A stretch of DNA of 64,000 nt from Alkalispirillum mobile (GTDB taxonomy: Bacteria > Pseudomonadota > Gammaproteobacteria > Nitrococcales > Halorhodospiraceae). The notes under the pieces are model-generated. The model saw only the letters and a program-made list of their open reading frames with translations, ran no database searches and was not told the DNA's origin. The number at the start of each line of letters is the position of its first letter. Within the stretch, counting starts at the first letter, position 1. A program made the position numbers and the translations under genes. Below are positions 55,962 through 64,000 of this stretch, piece after piece. Location of the stretch: positions 124,001 to 188,000 of the forward strand of contig NZ_RCDA01000004.1 of the NCBI RefSeq assembly GCF_003664325.1, read 5' to 3'.

Positions 55962-58484
55962 TTAATCTGAAAGTCGGGGCGCTCCCGCGCTGCCACGGAG
56001 ATAGGCCGCAGCAAAATCTTCACCGGCGGCCGGCCGACCTGTCTTGAAACCCTGTACCAGCGGCACTCCGTACTGCTGCAGGGCACTCAGTTGAGCGTCA
56101 GTCTCCACCCCCTCAGCAACCACCTTCAGCTCCAGCTCCCGTGCCAGGCCGCTCACGGCGGCCACGATGGCGCAGCCTCCCTTGCGACAGGTGCCGAGAT
56201 CGGAGACGAAACTTCGGTCGATCTTGAGCGTGGTGACCGGCAGTTGCTGCAGGTAGGTGAGCGACGAGTAGCCGGTGCCGAAGTCATCAATGGCGACCTT
56301 GCACCCCAGGTCGCGCAGGCGTTGCAGGGTGCTGATGCCCCGGTCGGTGTCGTGCATCAGCGTGCTCTCGGTCAGCTCAAAGCTCATAAGCCGCGGGTCC
56401 AGCTCGCACCCTTTCAGCATGGCCTTCAGGTCGTTGAGCAGGTCACCTTGCCAGAACTGCCGCGCCGAGAGGTTGATCGCCACCGGCACGGGGTCCAGCC
56501 CCGCCTGCTGCCACGCCTTCAGCTGGGTACAGACCATGCGCATCACCGCCCGCCCCAGCGGGATGATCAGGCCGGACCGTTCCGCCAGGGGTATGAACTC
56601 ACCCGGCGACACCGGGCCGCGCTCCGGGTGGGTCCAGCGTAGCAGCGCTTCTGCGGAATGCAGCGCACCGCTCTCACGGTCGAAAATCGGCTGGTAATGG
56701 ACGCTCAGGCCGTTGCCGGTCTCTGCCGTGTCGCGCAGTGCCGTCTCCAGGGCCAGCTGGCTGCGCACCCGGGTGTCCATCTCGGGGGCGTAAAGCCGAT
56801 AGGTGTTGCGACCCTCCTCTTTGGCCCGGTACATCGCCGCATCCGCGGCCCGGATCAGCTCGTCGGCATTCCCGCCGTCGTCCGGGTAAAAGCTCAGGCC
56901 CACGCTGCAGCCCACGCGGAAGTCGTGGCTATCGATGACGTAGGGCTGGCTGATGGCCCCGATGAGGCGCTGTGTCGCCCGGGTGGCTTCGTCCACCTCG
57001 TGGAGGTCCGGCAGCAGGGCGATGAATTCGTCTCCACCCAGTCGCGCCAGGGTGTCGTCCTCGCGCAGGTTGTCGCGCAGACGCTCAGCAACACTGAGTA
57101 GCAGTTCGTCGCCCACGGCGTGGCCCAGGGTGTCGTTGACCTGCTTGAAGTGGTCCAGGTCGATGAACAGTACCGCGAGGCGCTGGCGGTGCCGGTGGGC
57201 GTGGCGCACGGCCAGTGACAAGCGATCGTCCAGCAGCCGTCGGTTGGGCAGCCGGGTGAGCGGGTCGTAGTAGGCCAGCTGGCGGACCTGCCGCTCGTTC
57301 TCCCGGATGTGGGTGATGTCGGTGAACAGCCCGGCGTAATTGGTGGTCTTGCTCTCGTCGTCGGTGATGGCGGTGATGGTCAGCAGTTCCAGGTACAGTT
57401 CGCCGCCCTTGCGCCGGTTCCAGATCTCGCCGCGCCAGTAGCCCTGCTCCTGCAGGGTTGTCCACATTTCCTGGTAGAAAGTCGGTGGGTGCCGTCCTGA
57501 GGAAAGAACGGCCGGCGTGCGCCCGGCCACCTCCTCCAGGGTGTAGCCCGTGAGGTGGGTGAAGGCCGGGTTCACGAACTCGATGCGGGCCTGGTCATCG
57601 GTGATGATGATGCCCTCCAGCGAGGAATCGATGACCCGCTCCGCCAGTTGCAGGTGCTGGCGTGATTGGGCCAGCGCCTGGTCGCGCTGTTCCAGGGCGC
57701 GGCGCAGATCCTTTAGGTAGACCTGCTCTGTCCCGGCCAGCATGTCGCGAAAGCCGAGTAGCCCGGTGACCCGCCCCTCGTCGTCCAGCACCGCCAGGTG
57801 CCGGACCTTGTGGTCCATTAGCAGATCACGGGCATGGATCAGCATGTCGTCCACGGACACGGTCAGGAGCGGGCGACTGGCCAGGGTGCCGATCGGGGTG
57901 TCACCCGGGTGGTTCGCGATGAAGCGCACCAGGTCCCGCTCGGTTACGATGCCCAGGTCACCCTCGGCGAAGCGGATCACGGCGGCATCGCGCTCCATTT
58001 CGCGCATCCTTCGGGCCACGGCAGAGAGCAGCACATCCGCCTCCAGCACCAGTGGGGTGCTGCGCATGGCCGCGCCCACTTCGCGCAGCCGCAGGTAGGC
58101 CTCCATTCCCTGGTTCAGGGCCACGTCGGTCTGTGAGAGCACACCCTCGGGATTGCCCCGGGCATCGATGACCAGGAAATGGCGCCGATTCTCACTGCGA
58201 AAGCGCATGGCGGCCTCACCCAGCTCGGTACCAGCATGGATGCAGGCCACTGGGCTGCTCATGACCTCGCGAATGGCCACCCGGGTGGCCGAGTGATCGG
58301 AGAAGTCCACCGCCAGTGCGTCCCGCTCTGTCCAGATCCCCACCGGCTCGCCGTCGCGCATGATCAGGATGGAGCTGCACTGCCGCTCCGCCATGCGGGC
58401 GGCCGCCTCGCACAGCGGGGTGTCCGGTGTGCAGTGGAGTATGGCCGGCTGGACGATGCGTTCTACGGGTAGTCGGTGGCTCAT
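55962..58484 (-). CDS. CBS-CBS-PAS-GGDEF-EAL cyclic-di-GMP protein
   Basis: 840 residues from the ATG at 58484; no membrane segment, so cytoplasmic. Two CBS pairs lie at ~8-135 and ~140-265 (IMRDGEPVGIWTERDAL, LGIVTERDLVRFI), then a short coiled coil, PAS ~295-410, GGDEF with RLGGDEF near 483, and EAL with SAEALLRW near 610 and DDFGTGYSSLTYLQQLP near 735. Both active sites look intact. CBS pairs bind adenine nucleotides, so this may tie c-di-GMP to energy state. It faces a stand-alone CBS protein gene across 121 bases. Confidence 0.93.
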   Translation of the reverse strand: MSHRLPVERIVQPAILHCTPDTPLCEAAARMAERQCSSILIMRDGEPVGIWTERDALAVDFSDHSATRVAIREVMSSPVACIHAGTELGEAAMRFRSENRRHFLVIDARGNPEGVLSQTDVALNQGMEAYLRLREVGAAMRSTPLVLEADVLLSAVARRMREMERDAAVIRFAEGDLGIVTERDLVRFIANHPGDTPIGTLASRPLLTVSVDDMLIHARDLLMDHKVRHLAVLDDEGRVTGLLGFRDMLAGTEQVYLKDLRRALEQRDQALAQSRQHLQLAERVIDSSLEGIIITDDQARIEFVNPAFTHLTGYTLEEVAGRTPAVLSSGRHPPTFYQEMWTTLQEQGYWRGEIWNRRKGGELYLELLTITAITDDESKTTNYAGLFTDITHIRENERQVRQLAYYDPLTRLPNRRLLDDRLSLAVRHAHRHRQRLAVLFIDLDHFKQVNDTLGHAVGDELLLSVAERLRDNLREDDTLARLGGDEFIALLPDLHEVDEATRATQRLIGAISQPYVIDSHDFRVGCSVGLSFYPDDGGNADELIRAADAAMYRAKEEGRNTYRLYAPEMDTRVRSQLALETALRDTAETGNGLSVHYQPIFDRESGALHSAEALLRWTHPERGPVSPGEFIPLAERSGLIIPLGRAVMRMVCTQLKAWQQAGLDPVPVAINLSARQFWQGDLLNDLKAMLKGCELDPRLMSFELTESTLMHDTDRGISTLQRLRDLGCKVAIDDFGTGYSSLTYLQQLPVTTLKIDRSFVSDLGTCRKGGCAIVAAVSGLARELELKVVAEGVETDAQLSALQQYGVPLVQGFKTGRPAAGEDFAAAYLRGSAGAPRLSD

Positions 58485-58605
58485 GTGATGGCGGTTCCCG
58501 CTGGGGGTGTCAGGTGTCGTGGGGTTGAGAGCGACATGCAAAGTGCCGGGCTTTCCGGCACCATGAGGGCCTCATGATAAGCCCGAATCGAGGAGGGGTA
58601 TACAC

Positions 58606-59040
58606 ATGAAGGTGACCAAGGTCATGACCCGCAAGCTGATCACCGGCAGTCCGGAGGAAGGCTTGCGCGAGGCGTTCTTCAAGATGAAGCAGAACCGTAT
58701 CCGTCACCTGCCGGTGGTGGATGGAGACATGAACCTGCTGGGCTTGGTCACTGATCGTAACCTGCGCCGGCCGGACTGGGTGGACGAGGCGCCGGATATC
58801 GCGCACGTCTACTACCTGGATGACAACATGACGCTGGGCGACGTGATGACCACCGACGTGATCGCGGTGCACACCTACGATCACGTGGACAAGGCGGCGC
58901 GGATCATGCACGAGAACCGCTTTGGTGCGGTGCCGGTGCTGAACAAGGAGGAGCGGCTCGACGGCATGCTCTCCGCGGTGGATCTGCTGGTGGTGCTGGA
59001 GGACCTGCTCAACGAGCAGCGGCGGATGAAGAAGAAGTAG
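58606..59040 (+). CDS. Stand-alone CBS-domain protein
   Basis: 144 residues made of two CBS motifs (about 3-60 and 75-135): VMTRKLITGSPEEGLREAFF with RHLPVVDGDMNLLGLVTDR, then DVMTTDVIAVHTYDHVDKAA with FGAVPVLNKEERLDGMLSAVD. Such pairs bind AMP, ATP or SAM and regulate partner proteins. The basic tail RRMKKK may bind nucleic acid or membrane, but this is a guess. Divergent from the CBS-GGDEF-EAL gene, perhaps reflecting a shared origin of the CBS module. Confidence 0.92.
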   Translation: MKVTKVMTRKLITGSPEEGLREAFFKMKQNRIRHLPVVDGDMNLLGLVTDRNLRRPDWVDEAPDIAHVYYLDDNMTLGDVMTTDVIAVHTYDHVDKAARIMHENRFGAVPVLNKEERLDGMLSAVDLLVVLEDLLNEQRRMKKK

Positions 59041-59083
59041 CGTTTGGGCTGTTCTGCTTCGGCGATGGTTCTCGCCAGGGGAC

Positions 59084-59280
59084 GGATTGTGGGCGGGGGC
59101 GGGATGTTCCCATGGGGCTCCGAATGCGCCCCCCTTCGGGGTCCCCTGTGCTACTCGGGAAAATCGGCGGCGCGAGAACTCGCTTCGCTCAAACAGCTCG
59201 CGCCTTTTCTCCGATTTTCCCTGCGTTGCTCGGTGCGCATAAGTCGCCCCATGGGAACATCCCGCCCCCGCCCACAATCC
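59084..59280. repeat. Large palindromic repeat element (MITE/REP-like)
   Basis: Perfect 35-base inverted repeats (59084-59118 and 59246-59280) flank a core with a second nested pair of perfect 11-base arms (GGGAAAATCGG / CCGATTTTCCC, 59157-59167 and 59211-59221) and a third 8-base pair (GGCGCGAG / CTCGCGCC). The whole ~197-base unit would fold into one long hairpin. It has no coding content of its own; the minus frame through it gives ELFERSEFSRRRFSR-type residues that I associate with dispersed intergenic repeats of proteobacteria. Probably a non-autonomous mobile or repeat element. Confidence 0.8.
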
Positions 59281-59301
59281 ACTCGCAGGCACCCGAGCCG
59301 G

Positions 59302-60708
59302 CTACTTGCCCATCAGCAATCGCAGCCGGTCCCGCGCCTCCGCCACCCGGGCCCGGACCTGCGCCGGCGCGGTGCCCCCCAGGTGGTTGCGGGCCGCCAC
59401 TGAGCCCTCCAGCGTCAGCACCTCGAACACATCCTCGGCGATGGTGTTGGAGAACTGCTGCAGCTCATCCAGTTCCAGTTCGCCCAGGTCGCGGCCCTCG
59501 TCGGTGGCGTAGCGCACTGCCCGGCCGACGATCTCGTGGGCGTCGCGGAAGGGCACCCCCTTGCGCACCAGGTAATCGGCCAGGTCCGTGGCCGTGGCGA
59601 ATCCGGCGCGGGCTGCGTCGTAACAGGCCTGCCGCCGGACCTCCATGGCCGGCAGCATGTCGGCAAACGCCGTCAGCGCGTCGCGCAGGGTGTCCGCGGT
59701 GTCAAACAGCGGCTCCTTGTCTTCCTGGTTGTCCCGGTTGTAGGCCAGCGGCTGCCCCTTCATCAGCACCAGCAGGGCGTTGAGGTTGCCGTGCACGCGG
59801 GCCGTCTTGCCGCGCACCAGCTCCGCCACGTCCGGGTTCTTCTTCTGGGGCATGATCGACGAGCCGGTGCAGAAGCGGTCCGGCAGGTCGATGAAACCGA
59901 AGTGGGGCGAGGCCCACAGGATGACCTCCTCGGCCATGCGCGAGAGGTGCGTCATCACCAGCGCGGCGGCGGCGCTGAATTCGATGGCGAAGTCGCGGTC
60001 GCTTACTGAGTCAAGGGAGTTGCGGGTGGGGCGGTCGAAGCCCAGCTCGCTGCAGGTCTGCTCGCGGTCGATGGGGAAGCTGGTGCCGGCCAGCGCCGCG
60101 CAGCCCAGCGGCATCTGGTTGAGTCGCTTGCGGCAGTCTTCCAGCCGGCCCTGATCGCGGACCAGCATCTCATGCCAGGCCAGCAGGTGGTGGCCGAAGG
60201 TCACCGGCTGGGCCACCTGCATGTGGGTGAAGCCGGGCATGATGGTGTCCGCCTCCAGCTCGGCCAGCTCCACCAGGCCCGCCTGCAACCGCATCAGCTC
60301 CTGCAGAATCCCGTCGATGGCCTCGCGTAACCACAGGCGGATGTCGGTGGCCACCTGGTCATTGCGGGAGCGGCCGGTATGCAGTTTCTTGCCCGCCTCA
60401 CCGATCAGGTCGGTGAGGCGCTTCTCGATGTTCATGTGCACGTCTTCCAGCTTCGGCGACCACTGGAAGCGGCCCTGCTCGATCTCCTCGCGGACCTGGC
60501 CCAGGCCGTCGATGATCCGGTCGCGCTCGTCGGCGGTGAGTACCCCCACCTCGGCGAGCATGCGGGCATGGGCCATGGAGCCGGCGATGTCCTGGCGGTA
60601 GAGCCTGCGGTCGAAGTGCTCGGAGGCGCTGAACTGCTCGACGAAGGCGTCGGTGGCCTCGGTGAAGCGGCCGGTCCAGAGTTGTTCGCTGGTGTTCTTG
60701 TCGGTCAT
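59302..60708 (-). CDS. argH: Argininosuccinate lyase
   Basis: 468 residues, the usual length. The fumarase/lyase signature is [20 protein letters not shown] near 284-303 with the catalytic serine, and other marks are [20 protein letters not shown] near 112 and [19 protein letters not shown] near 159. It splits argininosuccinate into arginine and fumarate, the last step of arginine synthesis. Divergent from algZ, the same gene neighbourhood as in Pseudomonas. Confidence 0.98.
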   Translation of the reverse strand: MTDKNTSEQLWTGRFTEATDAFVEQFSASEHFDRRLYRQDIAGSMAHARMLAEVGVLTADERDRIIDGLGQVREEIEQGRFQWSPKLEDVHMNIEKRLTDLIGEAGKKLHTGRSRNDQVATDIRLWLREAIDGILQELMRLQAGLVELAELEADTIMPGFTHMQVAQPVTFGHHLLAWHEMLVRDQGRLEDCRKRLNQMPLGCAALAGTSFPIDREQTCSELGFDRPTRNSLDSVSDRDFAIEFSAAAALVMTHLSRMAEEVILWASPHFGFIDLPDRFCTGSSIMPQKKNPDVAELVRGKTARVHGNLNALLVLMKGQPLAYNRDNQEDKEPLFDTADTLRDALTAFADMLPAMEVRRQACYDAARAGFATATDLADYLVRKGVPFRDAHEIVGRAVRYATDEGRDLGELELDELQQFSNTIAEDVFEVLTLEGSVAARNHLGGTAPAQVRARVAEARDRLRLLMGK

Positions 60709-60862
60709 GGCGCTGCCCGTGTTGCGGGGTGAATGAGACCGTTGAGTATATCAGCCGCGCTGAGGGGCTCGCAGAGACGGGCGGGGCGGCGGAGATTGTC
60801 CGCCGGGGCCGTGAGCCGCTATGGTTGAGGCGTTCTGGGGGTGCCAGGGAGACAGCGGCGTA

Positions 60863-61897
60863 ATGGAGCGCAGGGAGACCGACGGGGGACGGCACGGCTT
60901 TCTACCCGACTTCTGCCACCTGCACACGGTGCTGGCGGTGGTGCTGGCCGGGCAGATGCTGGCCTTCGTGCTGTTCCTGGCCCGCCCGGCGACGCAGTGG
61001 GACTGGCAGACACTGGGGCTGATCTCGCTGCACGTCCAATGGGTGGTGCTGCTCAGCACCGCGCTGCTCTGCCTTTCCCGCGGCTGGCTGGCGCGGCTGG
61101 GGGCGGAGGCGGCGGCGCTGCTGGCCTGGCTGGGTATCGTGCTGGTGGCCGTGGTCACCGCCGAGCTGGCCTGGTGGAGCACTGGCCCCCTGCTCGGCGG
61201 TGCGCGCTGGGAGTTGCTGCTCCGGTCGATGGCCATCAGCGGCATTATCGCCGCCCTGGTGTTGCGCTACCTCTATCTGCAAGAGCAGTGGGGCCGGGGC
61301 GTGCGTGCCGAGAGCCGGGCACGGATGCAGATGCTGCAGTCGCGTATCCGCCCTCACTTCCTGTTCAATGCCCTCAACACCATTTCCGCGATGGTGCGCC
61401 AGGCCCCGGAGCGGGCGGAGCTGGCGCTGATGGACCTGGCCGACCTGTTCCGCGCCGCCCTGCGCGAGACCGGCAGCCAGTCCACCCTGGACGAGGAGCG
61501 GGCCCTCACCGAAGGCTACCTCCGCCTGGAGCAGGTGCGGCTGCAGGAGCGGCTTCGGGTAGTGTGCGAGCTGCAGGCCCTGCCCGGTGAGGCGCTGCTG
61601 CCGCCGCTTATCCTCCAGCCGCTGGCGGAGAATGCCATCCTGCACGGCATCGAGCAGCTGCCCGAGGGGGGCGAGGTCAGGCTGCGCGGCTGGCGCGAGG
61701 GCGATACGCTGGTCCTGCGCATGGCAAACCCGGTGCCGGCGGGGGGGTCGGCGCGCACCGGCCACGGCCTCGGCCTGGAGAGCGTGCGCCGGCGCCTGCA
61801 GTACGGTTTCGGGTCAGCCGCCAGCCTGCAGGTTCAGGAGGAGCAAGATCGTTTCATGGTTGAGATGCGCTGGCCCTACCGCGAGGGGAAGCCGTGA
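60863..61897 (+). CDS. algZ: LytS/AlgZ-type sensor histidine kinase
   Basis: 344 residues from the ATG at 60863 (GGGAG ahead). Four hydrophobic segments in residues ~20-145 form the membrane sensor. The His_kinase domain has RIRPHFLFNALNTISAMV (His near 164), the N box LQPLAENAILHGIEQL near 250, and GHGLGLESVRRRL near 300. This unorthodox LytS-type kinase partners the AlgR-type regulator whose start overlaps its stop by four bases. In Pseudomonas AlgZ/AlgR controls alginate, motility and virulence; the output here is unknown. Confidence 0.92.
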   Translation: MERRETDGGRHGFLPDFCHLHTVLAVVLAGQMLAFVLFLARPATQWDWQTLGLISLHVQWVVLLSTALLCLSRGWLARLGAEAAALLAWLGIVLVAVVTAELAWWSTGPLLGGARWELLLRSMAISGIIAALVLRYLYLQEQWGRGVRAESRARMQMLQSRIRPHFLFNALNTISAMVRQAPERAELALMDLADLFRAALRETGSQSTLDEERALTEGYLRLEQVRLQERLRVVCELQALPGEALLPPLILQPLAENAILHGIEQLPEGGEVRLRGWREGDTLVLRMANPVPAGGSARTGHGLGLESVRRRLQYGFGSAASLQVQEEQDRFMVEMRWPYREGKP

Positions 61898-62631
61898 GAG
61901 TGCTGGTAGTGGACGACGAGCCCTGGGCCCGCCGCCGGCTGGCCGAACTGGTAGAGGCCGAACCCGGCCACCAGGTGGTGGGCGAGGCGGGCGATGGCGA
62001 GCAGGCCCTGGCCCAGGTGAGGGACAAACACCCCGATCTGGTGTTGCTGGATATCCAGATGCCGGGCATGGATGGCCTGGAGGTGGCGCGACGCATCGCG
62101 CGTCGCGAACGGCCGCCGGCGGTCATCTTCATCACCGCCCACGCCGAGCACGCCCTGGAGGCCTTCGAGGCGGAGGCCAGTGATTACCTGCTCAAACCCG
62201 TCCGGCGCGAACGGCTGCAGGCCGCCCTGGCGCGGACTGGCCACGTGAATCGCGTGCAGCTCCGCGGAATGGCCGGGCAGGCCGCCGACCCGGAGGTCCT
62301 GCGCTGCCGCACGGCCCGCGGTGAGCGCCTGGTCCCGCTGGATCGCATCCACAGCCTGCGGGCCGAGGACAAGTACGTCGTGGTCGGCCACGACGAGGGC
62401 GGTGAGCTGCTGCTGGAGGATTCGTTGAAGGCCTTGGAAGGGCGGTTCGGCGAGCGTTTCCTGCGGGTCCACCGCTCCGCCCTGGTGGCACTGGACCGGG
62501 TTCAGGCCCTGGAGCGCGATGCCCTGGGCCGTCACGAGGTGGTGCTGGAAGGGGGGCTGCGCCTGCCGGTCAGCCGGCGCCATCTCCCCGGGGTGCGTCA
62601 GGCCCTCCGCCACCTGGCGCAGCAGGGGTAG
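61894..62631 (+). CDS. algR: AlgR-type LytTR response regulator
   Basis: 245 residues. Receiver domain with acidic pair D7-D8, phospho-Asp D53 in [13 protein letters not shown], Thr in IFITAHAEH and Lys in DYLLKPV. A C-terminal LytTR DNA-binding domain follows from ~140 ([39 protein letters not shown]). The GTG start overlaps the algZ stop (GTGA). Gene order argH / algZ-algR-hemC-hemD is conserved with pseudomonads. Confidence 0.94.
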   Translation: MRVLVVDDEPWARRRLAELVEAEPGHQVVGEAGDGEQALAQVRDKHPDLVLLDIQMPGMDGLEVARRIARRERPPAVIFITAHAEHALEAFEAEASDYLLKPVRRERLQAALARTGHVNRVQLRGMAGQAADPEVLRCRTARGERLVPLDRIHSLRAEDKYVVVGHDEGGELLLEDSLKALEGRFGERFLRVHRSALVALDRVQALERDALGRHEVVLEGGLRLPVSRRHLPGVRQALRHLAQQG

Positions 62632-62732
62632 CCCTTCGGTCCCCGGCATTTCCATGGCATGCTAGACGGCACATCGGCTGCAACCCATGCAGCCCCGCCC
62701 CTCATCCACAGACCGGTTCGGAAGCACAACCT

Positions 62733-63659
62733 ATGCCCCAGGACACCCTGCGCATCGCCACCCGCCGCTCCCCGCTCGCCATGTGGCAGGCCGAGCATGT
62801 AGCCGCCGAGCTCAAGCGCCACCACCCCGGCTTGGCGGTGGAGCTGGTGCCCATGTCCACCCGGGGTGATCGCATCCTCGATCAGGCGTTGTCGCGTATC
62901 GGGGGCAAGGGGCTGTTTATCAAGGAGTTGGAACAGGGCATGGAGGAGGGGCGCGCCGACCTGGCCGTGCACAGCATGAAGGACGTGCCCTGGCGCATGC
63001 CGGACGGTTTTGTCCTGCCGGTGATCCTGGAGCGGCACGAACCCACGGACGCTTTTGTCTCCAACCACTACCGCAGCATCGACGACCTGCCTGAGGGTGG
63101 TCACCTGGGCACGGCCAGCCTGCGCCGGCAGTGCCAGGCCAAGGCGCGGCGGCCCGACCTCAAGGTGTCGACCCTGCGCGGCAACGTGAATACGCGGCTG
63201 GGCAAGCTGGATGCCGGCGAGTTCGATGCCATCATCCTCGCCGCCTCCGGGCTCAGCCGCCTGGGCTTTGACGACCGTATCGCCCGCCGGCTGCCCCCCG
63301 AAGAGAGCCTGCCCGCGGTGGGCCAGGGCGCGCTGGGCATCGAGTGTCTCGCCGACGACGAGCGGGTGCAGCAACTGGTGGCGCCGCTGGACCACGGCCC
63401 CACCCATACGCTGCTCAAGGCGGAACGGGCGATGAACGCGCGCCTGCAGGGCAGCTGTCAGGTGCCGATTGCCGGCTACGCTTGTTACGAGGGGGATGGT
63501 ATCTGGCTGCGCGGGCTGGTGGGCAGCCCGGATGGTGCGGATATCGTTCGCGGCGAGATCCGCGGGCCGCTGGAGCAGGCCGCCGCGCTCGGTGACCGGC
63601 TGGGCGAGGAGCTTCTGGAGCGCGGGGCCGCCCGCATTCTGGCGGCGCTAGCGGACTGA
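62733..63659 (+). CDS. hemC: Porphobilinogen deaminase (hydroxymethylbilane synthase)
   Basis: 308 residues. Family marks: [18 protein letters not shown] at the start, [25 protein letters not shown] with conserved acidic residues, HSMKDVPW near 84, and [13 protein letters not shown] with the dipyrromethane-binding cysteine near 242. It joins four porphobilinogens into hydroxymethylbilane for haem synthesis. hemD follows two bases after its stop. Confidence 0.98.
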   Translation: MPQDTLRIATRRSPLAMWQAEHVAAELKRHHPGLAVELVPMSTRGDRILDQALSRIGGKGLFIKELEQGMEEGRADLAVHSMKDVPWRMPDGFVLPVILERHEPTDAFVSNHYRSIDDLPEGGHLGTASLRRQCQAKARRPDLKVSTLRGNVNTRLGKLDAGEFDAIILAASGLSRLGFDDRIARRLPPEESLPAVGQGALGIECLADDERVQQLVAPLDHGPTHTLLKAERAMNARLQGSCQVPIAGYACYEGDGIWLRGLVGSPDGADIVRGEIRGPLEQAAALGDRLGEELLERGAARILAALAD

Positions 63660-63661
63660 AC

Positions 63662-64000
63662 ATGGGGCTGCCTGCGGGGTACGGTGTGCTGGTGACCCGG
63701 CCCACCCACCAGGCGCAGGGCCTGTGCCGCACGCTGGAGGCGGCCGGGGCGATGGTCTGGTTGTTGCCGGCGCTGGAGATCGAGCCCTTGTCCGCCGCGG
63801 AACTGCCGGCGGAGGCCGTGGCCCCGCTGGGCCGGGCGGACTGGCTGGTCTTCGTTAGTCCCAACGCGGTGCGCCACGGGTTGGCGTGCATGGCGCGACA
63901 CGGCATTCGCCCGCGCGCCGATGTGCGGATCGGGGCGGTGGGCAAGGGCACCGAGCGGGCGCTGGCCGAGGCCGGCCTGGCGGTGAGCGCGGTGCCCGAT
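63662..64000 (+). CDS. hemD: Uroporphyrinogen-III synthase, N-terminal part
   Basis: Reading frame open from the ATG at 63662 to the end of the window, 113 codons, so the gene is cut off by the window edge. It begins MGLPAGYGVLVTRPTHQAQG and has the HemD-type ADWLVFVSPNAVRHGL and ADVRIGAVGKGTERAL segments. HemD closes and inverts hydroxymethylbilane to uroporphyrinogen III. Its position two bases after hemC shows tight coupling. Confidence 0.93.
   Translation, partial: MGLPAGYGVLVTRPTHQAQGLCRTLEAAGAMVWLLPALEIEPLSAAELPAEAVAPLGRADWLVFVSPNAVRHGLACMARHGIRPRADVRIGAVGKGTERALAEAGLAVSAVPD

Noticed and set aside
58510-59292. 260-codon minus-strand frame covering the hairpin element and CBS gene
   Set aside because: It is antisense to the CBS gene; the repeat-derived part gives residues typical of translated intergenic repeats.

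Overview
The window is a GC-rich (roughly two-thirds G+C by eye), densely coded piece of a chromosome from a gammaproteobacterium. The gene orders queC-glnE-ilvE, asmA-mutY-yggX and argH / algZ-algR-hemC-hemD, an isocitrate lyase of the long 531-residue kind, acidic secreted proteins, a PutA/PutP pair and a probable persulfide dioxygenase suggest a halophilic or haloalkaliphilic member of the Ectothiorhodospiraceae (Alkalilimnicola/Halorhodospira-like). That placement is an inference. I see no rRNA operon, CRISPR array, insertion sequence with a transposase, or prophage. Three tRNA genes are present: elongator Met(CAT), Phe(GAA) and Arg(CCG).

Layout. 1-9 kb: a SulP anion transporter with a tandem universal stress protein, a solitary ethylbenzene-dehydrogenase-type haem-binding protein, tRNA-Met, a DrrAB-type ABC exporter, TenA, a small outer-membrane barrel and a DUF429 protein. 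9-18 kb: cytochrome b561, a Fur-box-preceded TonB receptor, a thioredoxin/CcdA-type redox gene broken by a one-base frameshift, a PAS-GGDEF-EAL protein and an HNH protein. 18-24 kb: proline use (PutP with a 37-residue accessory protein, divergent PutA) and a Na/Pi-type transporter. 24-36 kb: housekeeping (ilvE, glnE, queC, yggX, mutY, asmA), a methyltransferase, fructosamine kinase, a squalene/phytoene synthase and moaB. 36-48 kb: a PhnD-like binding protein coupled to a Cache-PAS-PAS-GGDEF-EAL protein, isocitrate lyase, an M42 peptidase, a persulfide-dioxygenase-like hydrolase with a SqrR-like operator, AmpG and a UDP-glucuronate epimerase.

48.3-55.5 kb is the accessory highlight: a VpsR-like sigma-54 activator and an outer-membrane transporter on the + strand converge on a - strand operon. 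That operon encodes an Asp/Ser/Asn repeat protein, a small secreted protein sharing its C-terminal motif, a periplasmic C39 (FapD-like) peptidase and another secreted protein. It looks like a Fap-related but divergent surface-amyloid or adhesin system, with a good sigma-54 promoter and a large inverted repeat in front of the repeat protein. Together with three GGDEF-EAL proteins in the window and a nucleotide-sugar epimerase across the shared upstream region, it reads as a c-di-GMP-linked biofilm-matrix module.

55.6-64 kb: a cold-shock protein, a CBS-PAS-GGDEF-EAL protein facing a stand-alone CBS protein, a ~200-bp palindromic repeat element, argH, the AlgZ/AlgR two-component pair, hemC and the first 113 codons of hemD, which runs off the window end.
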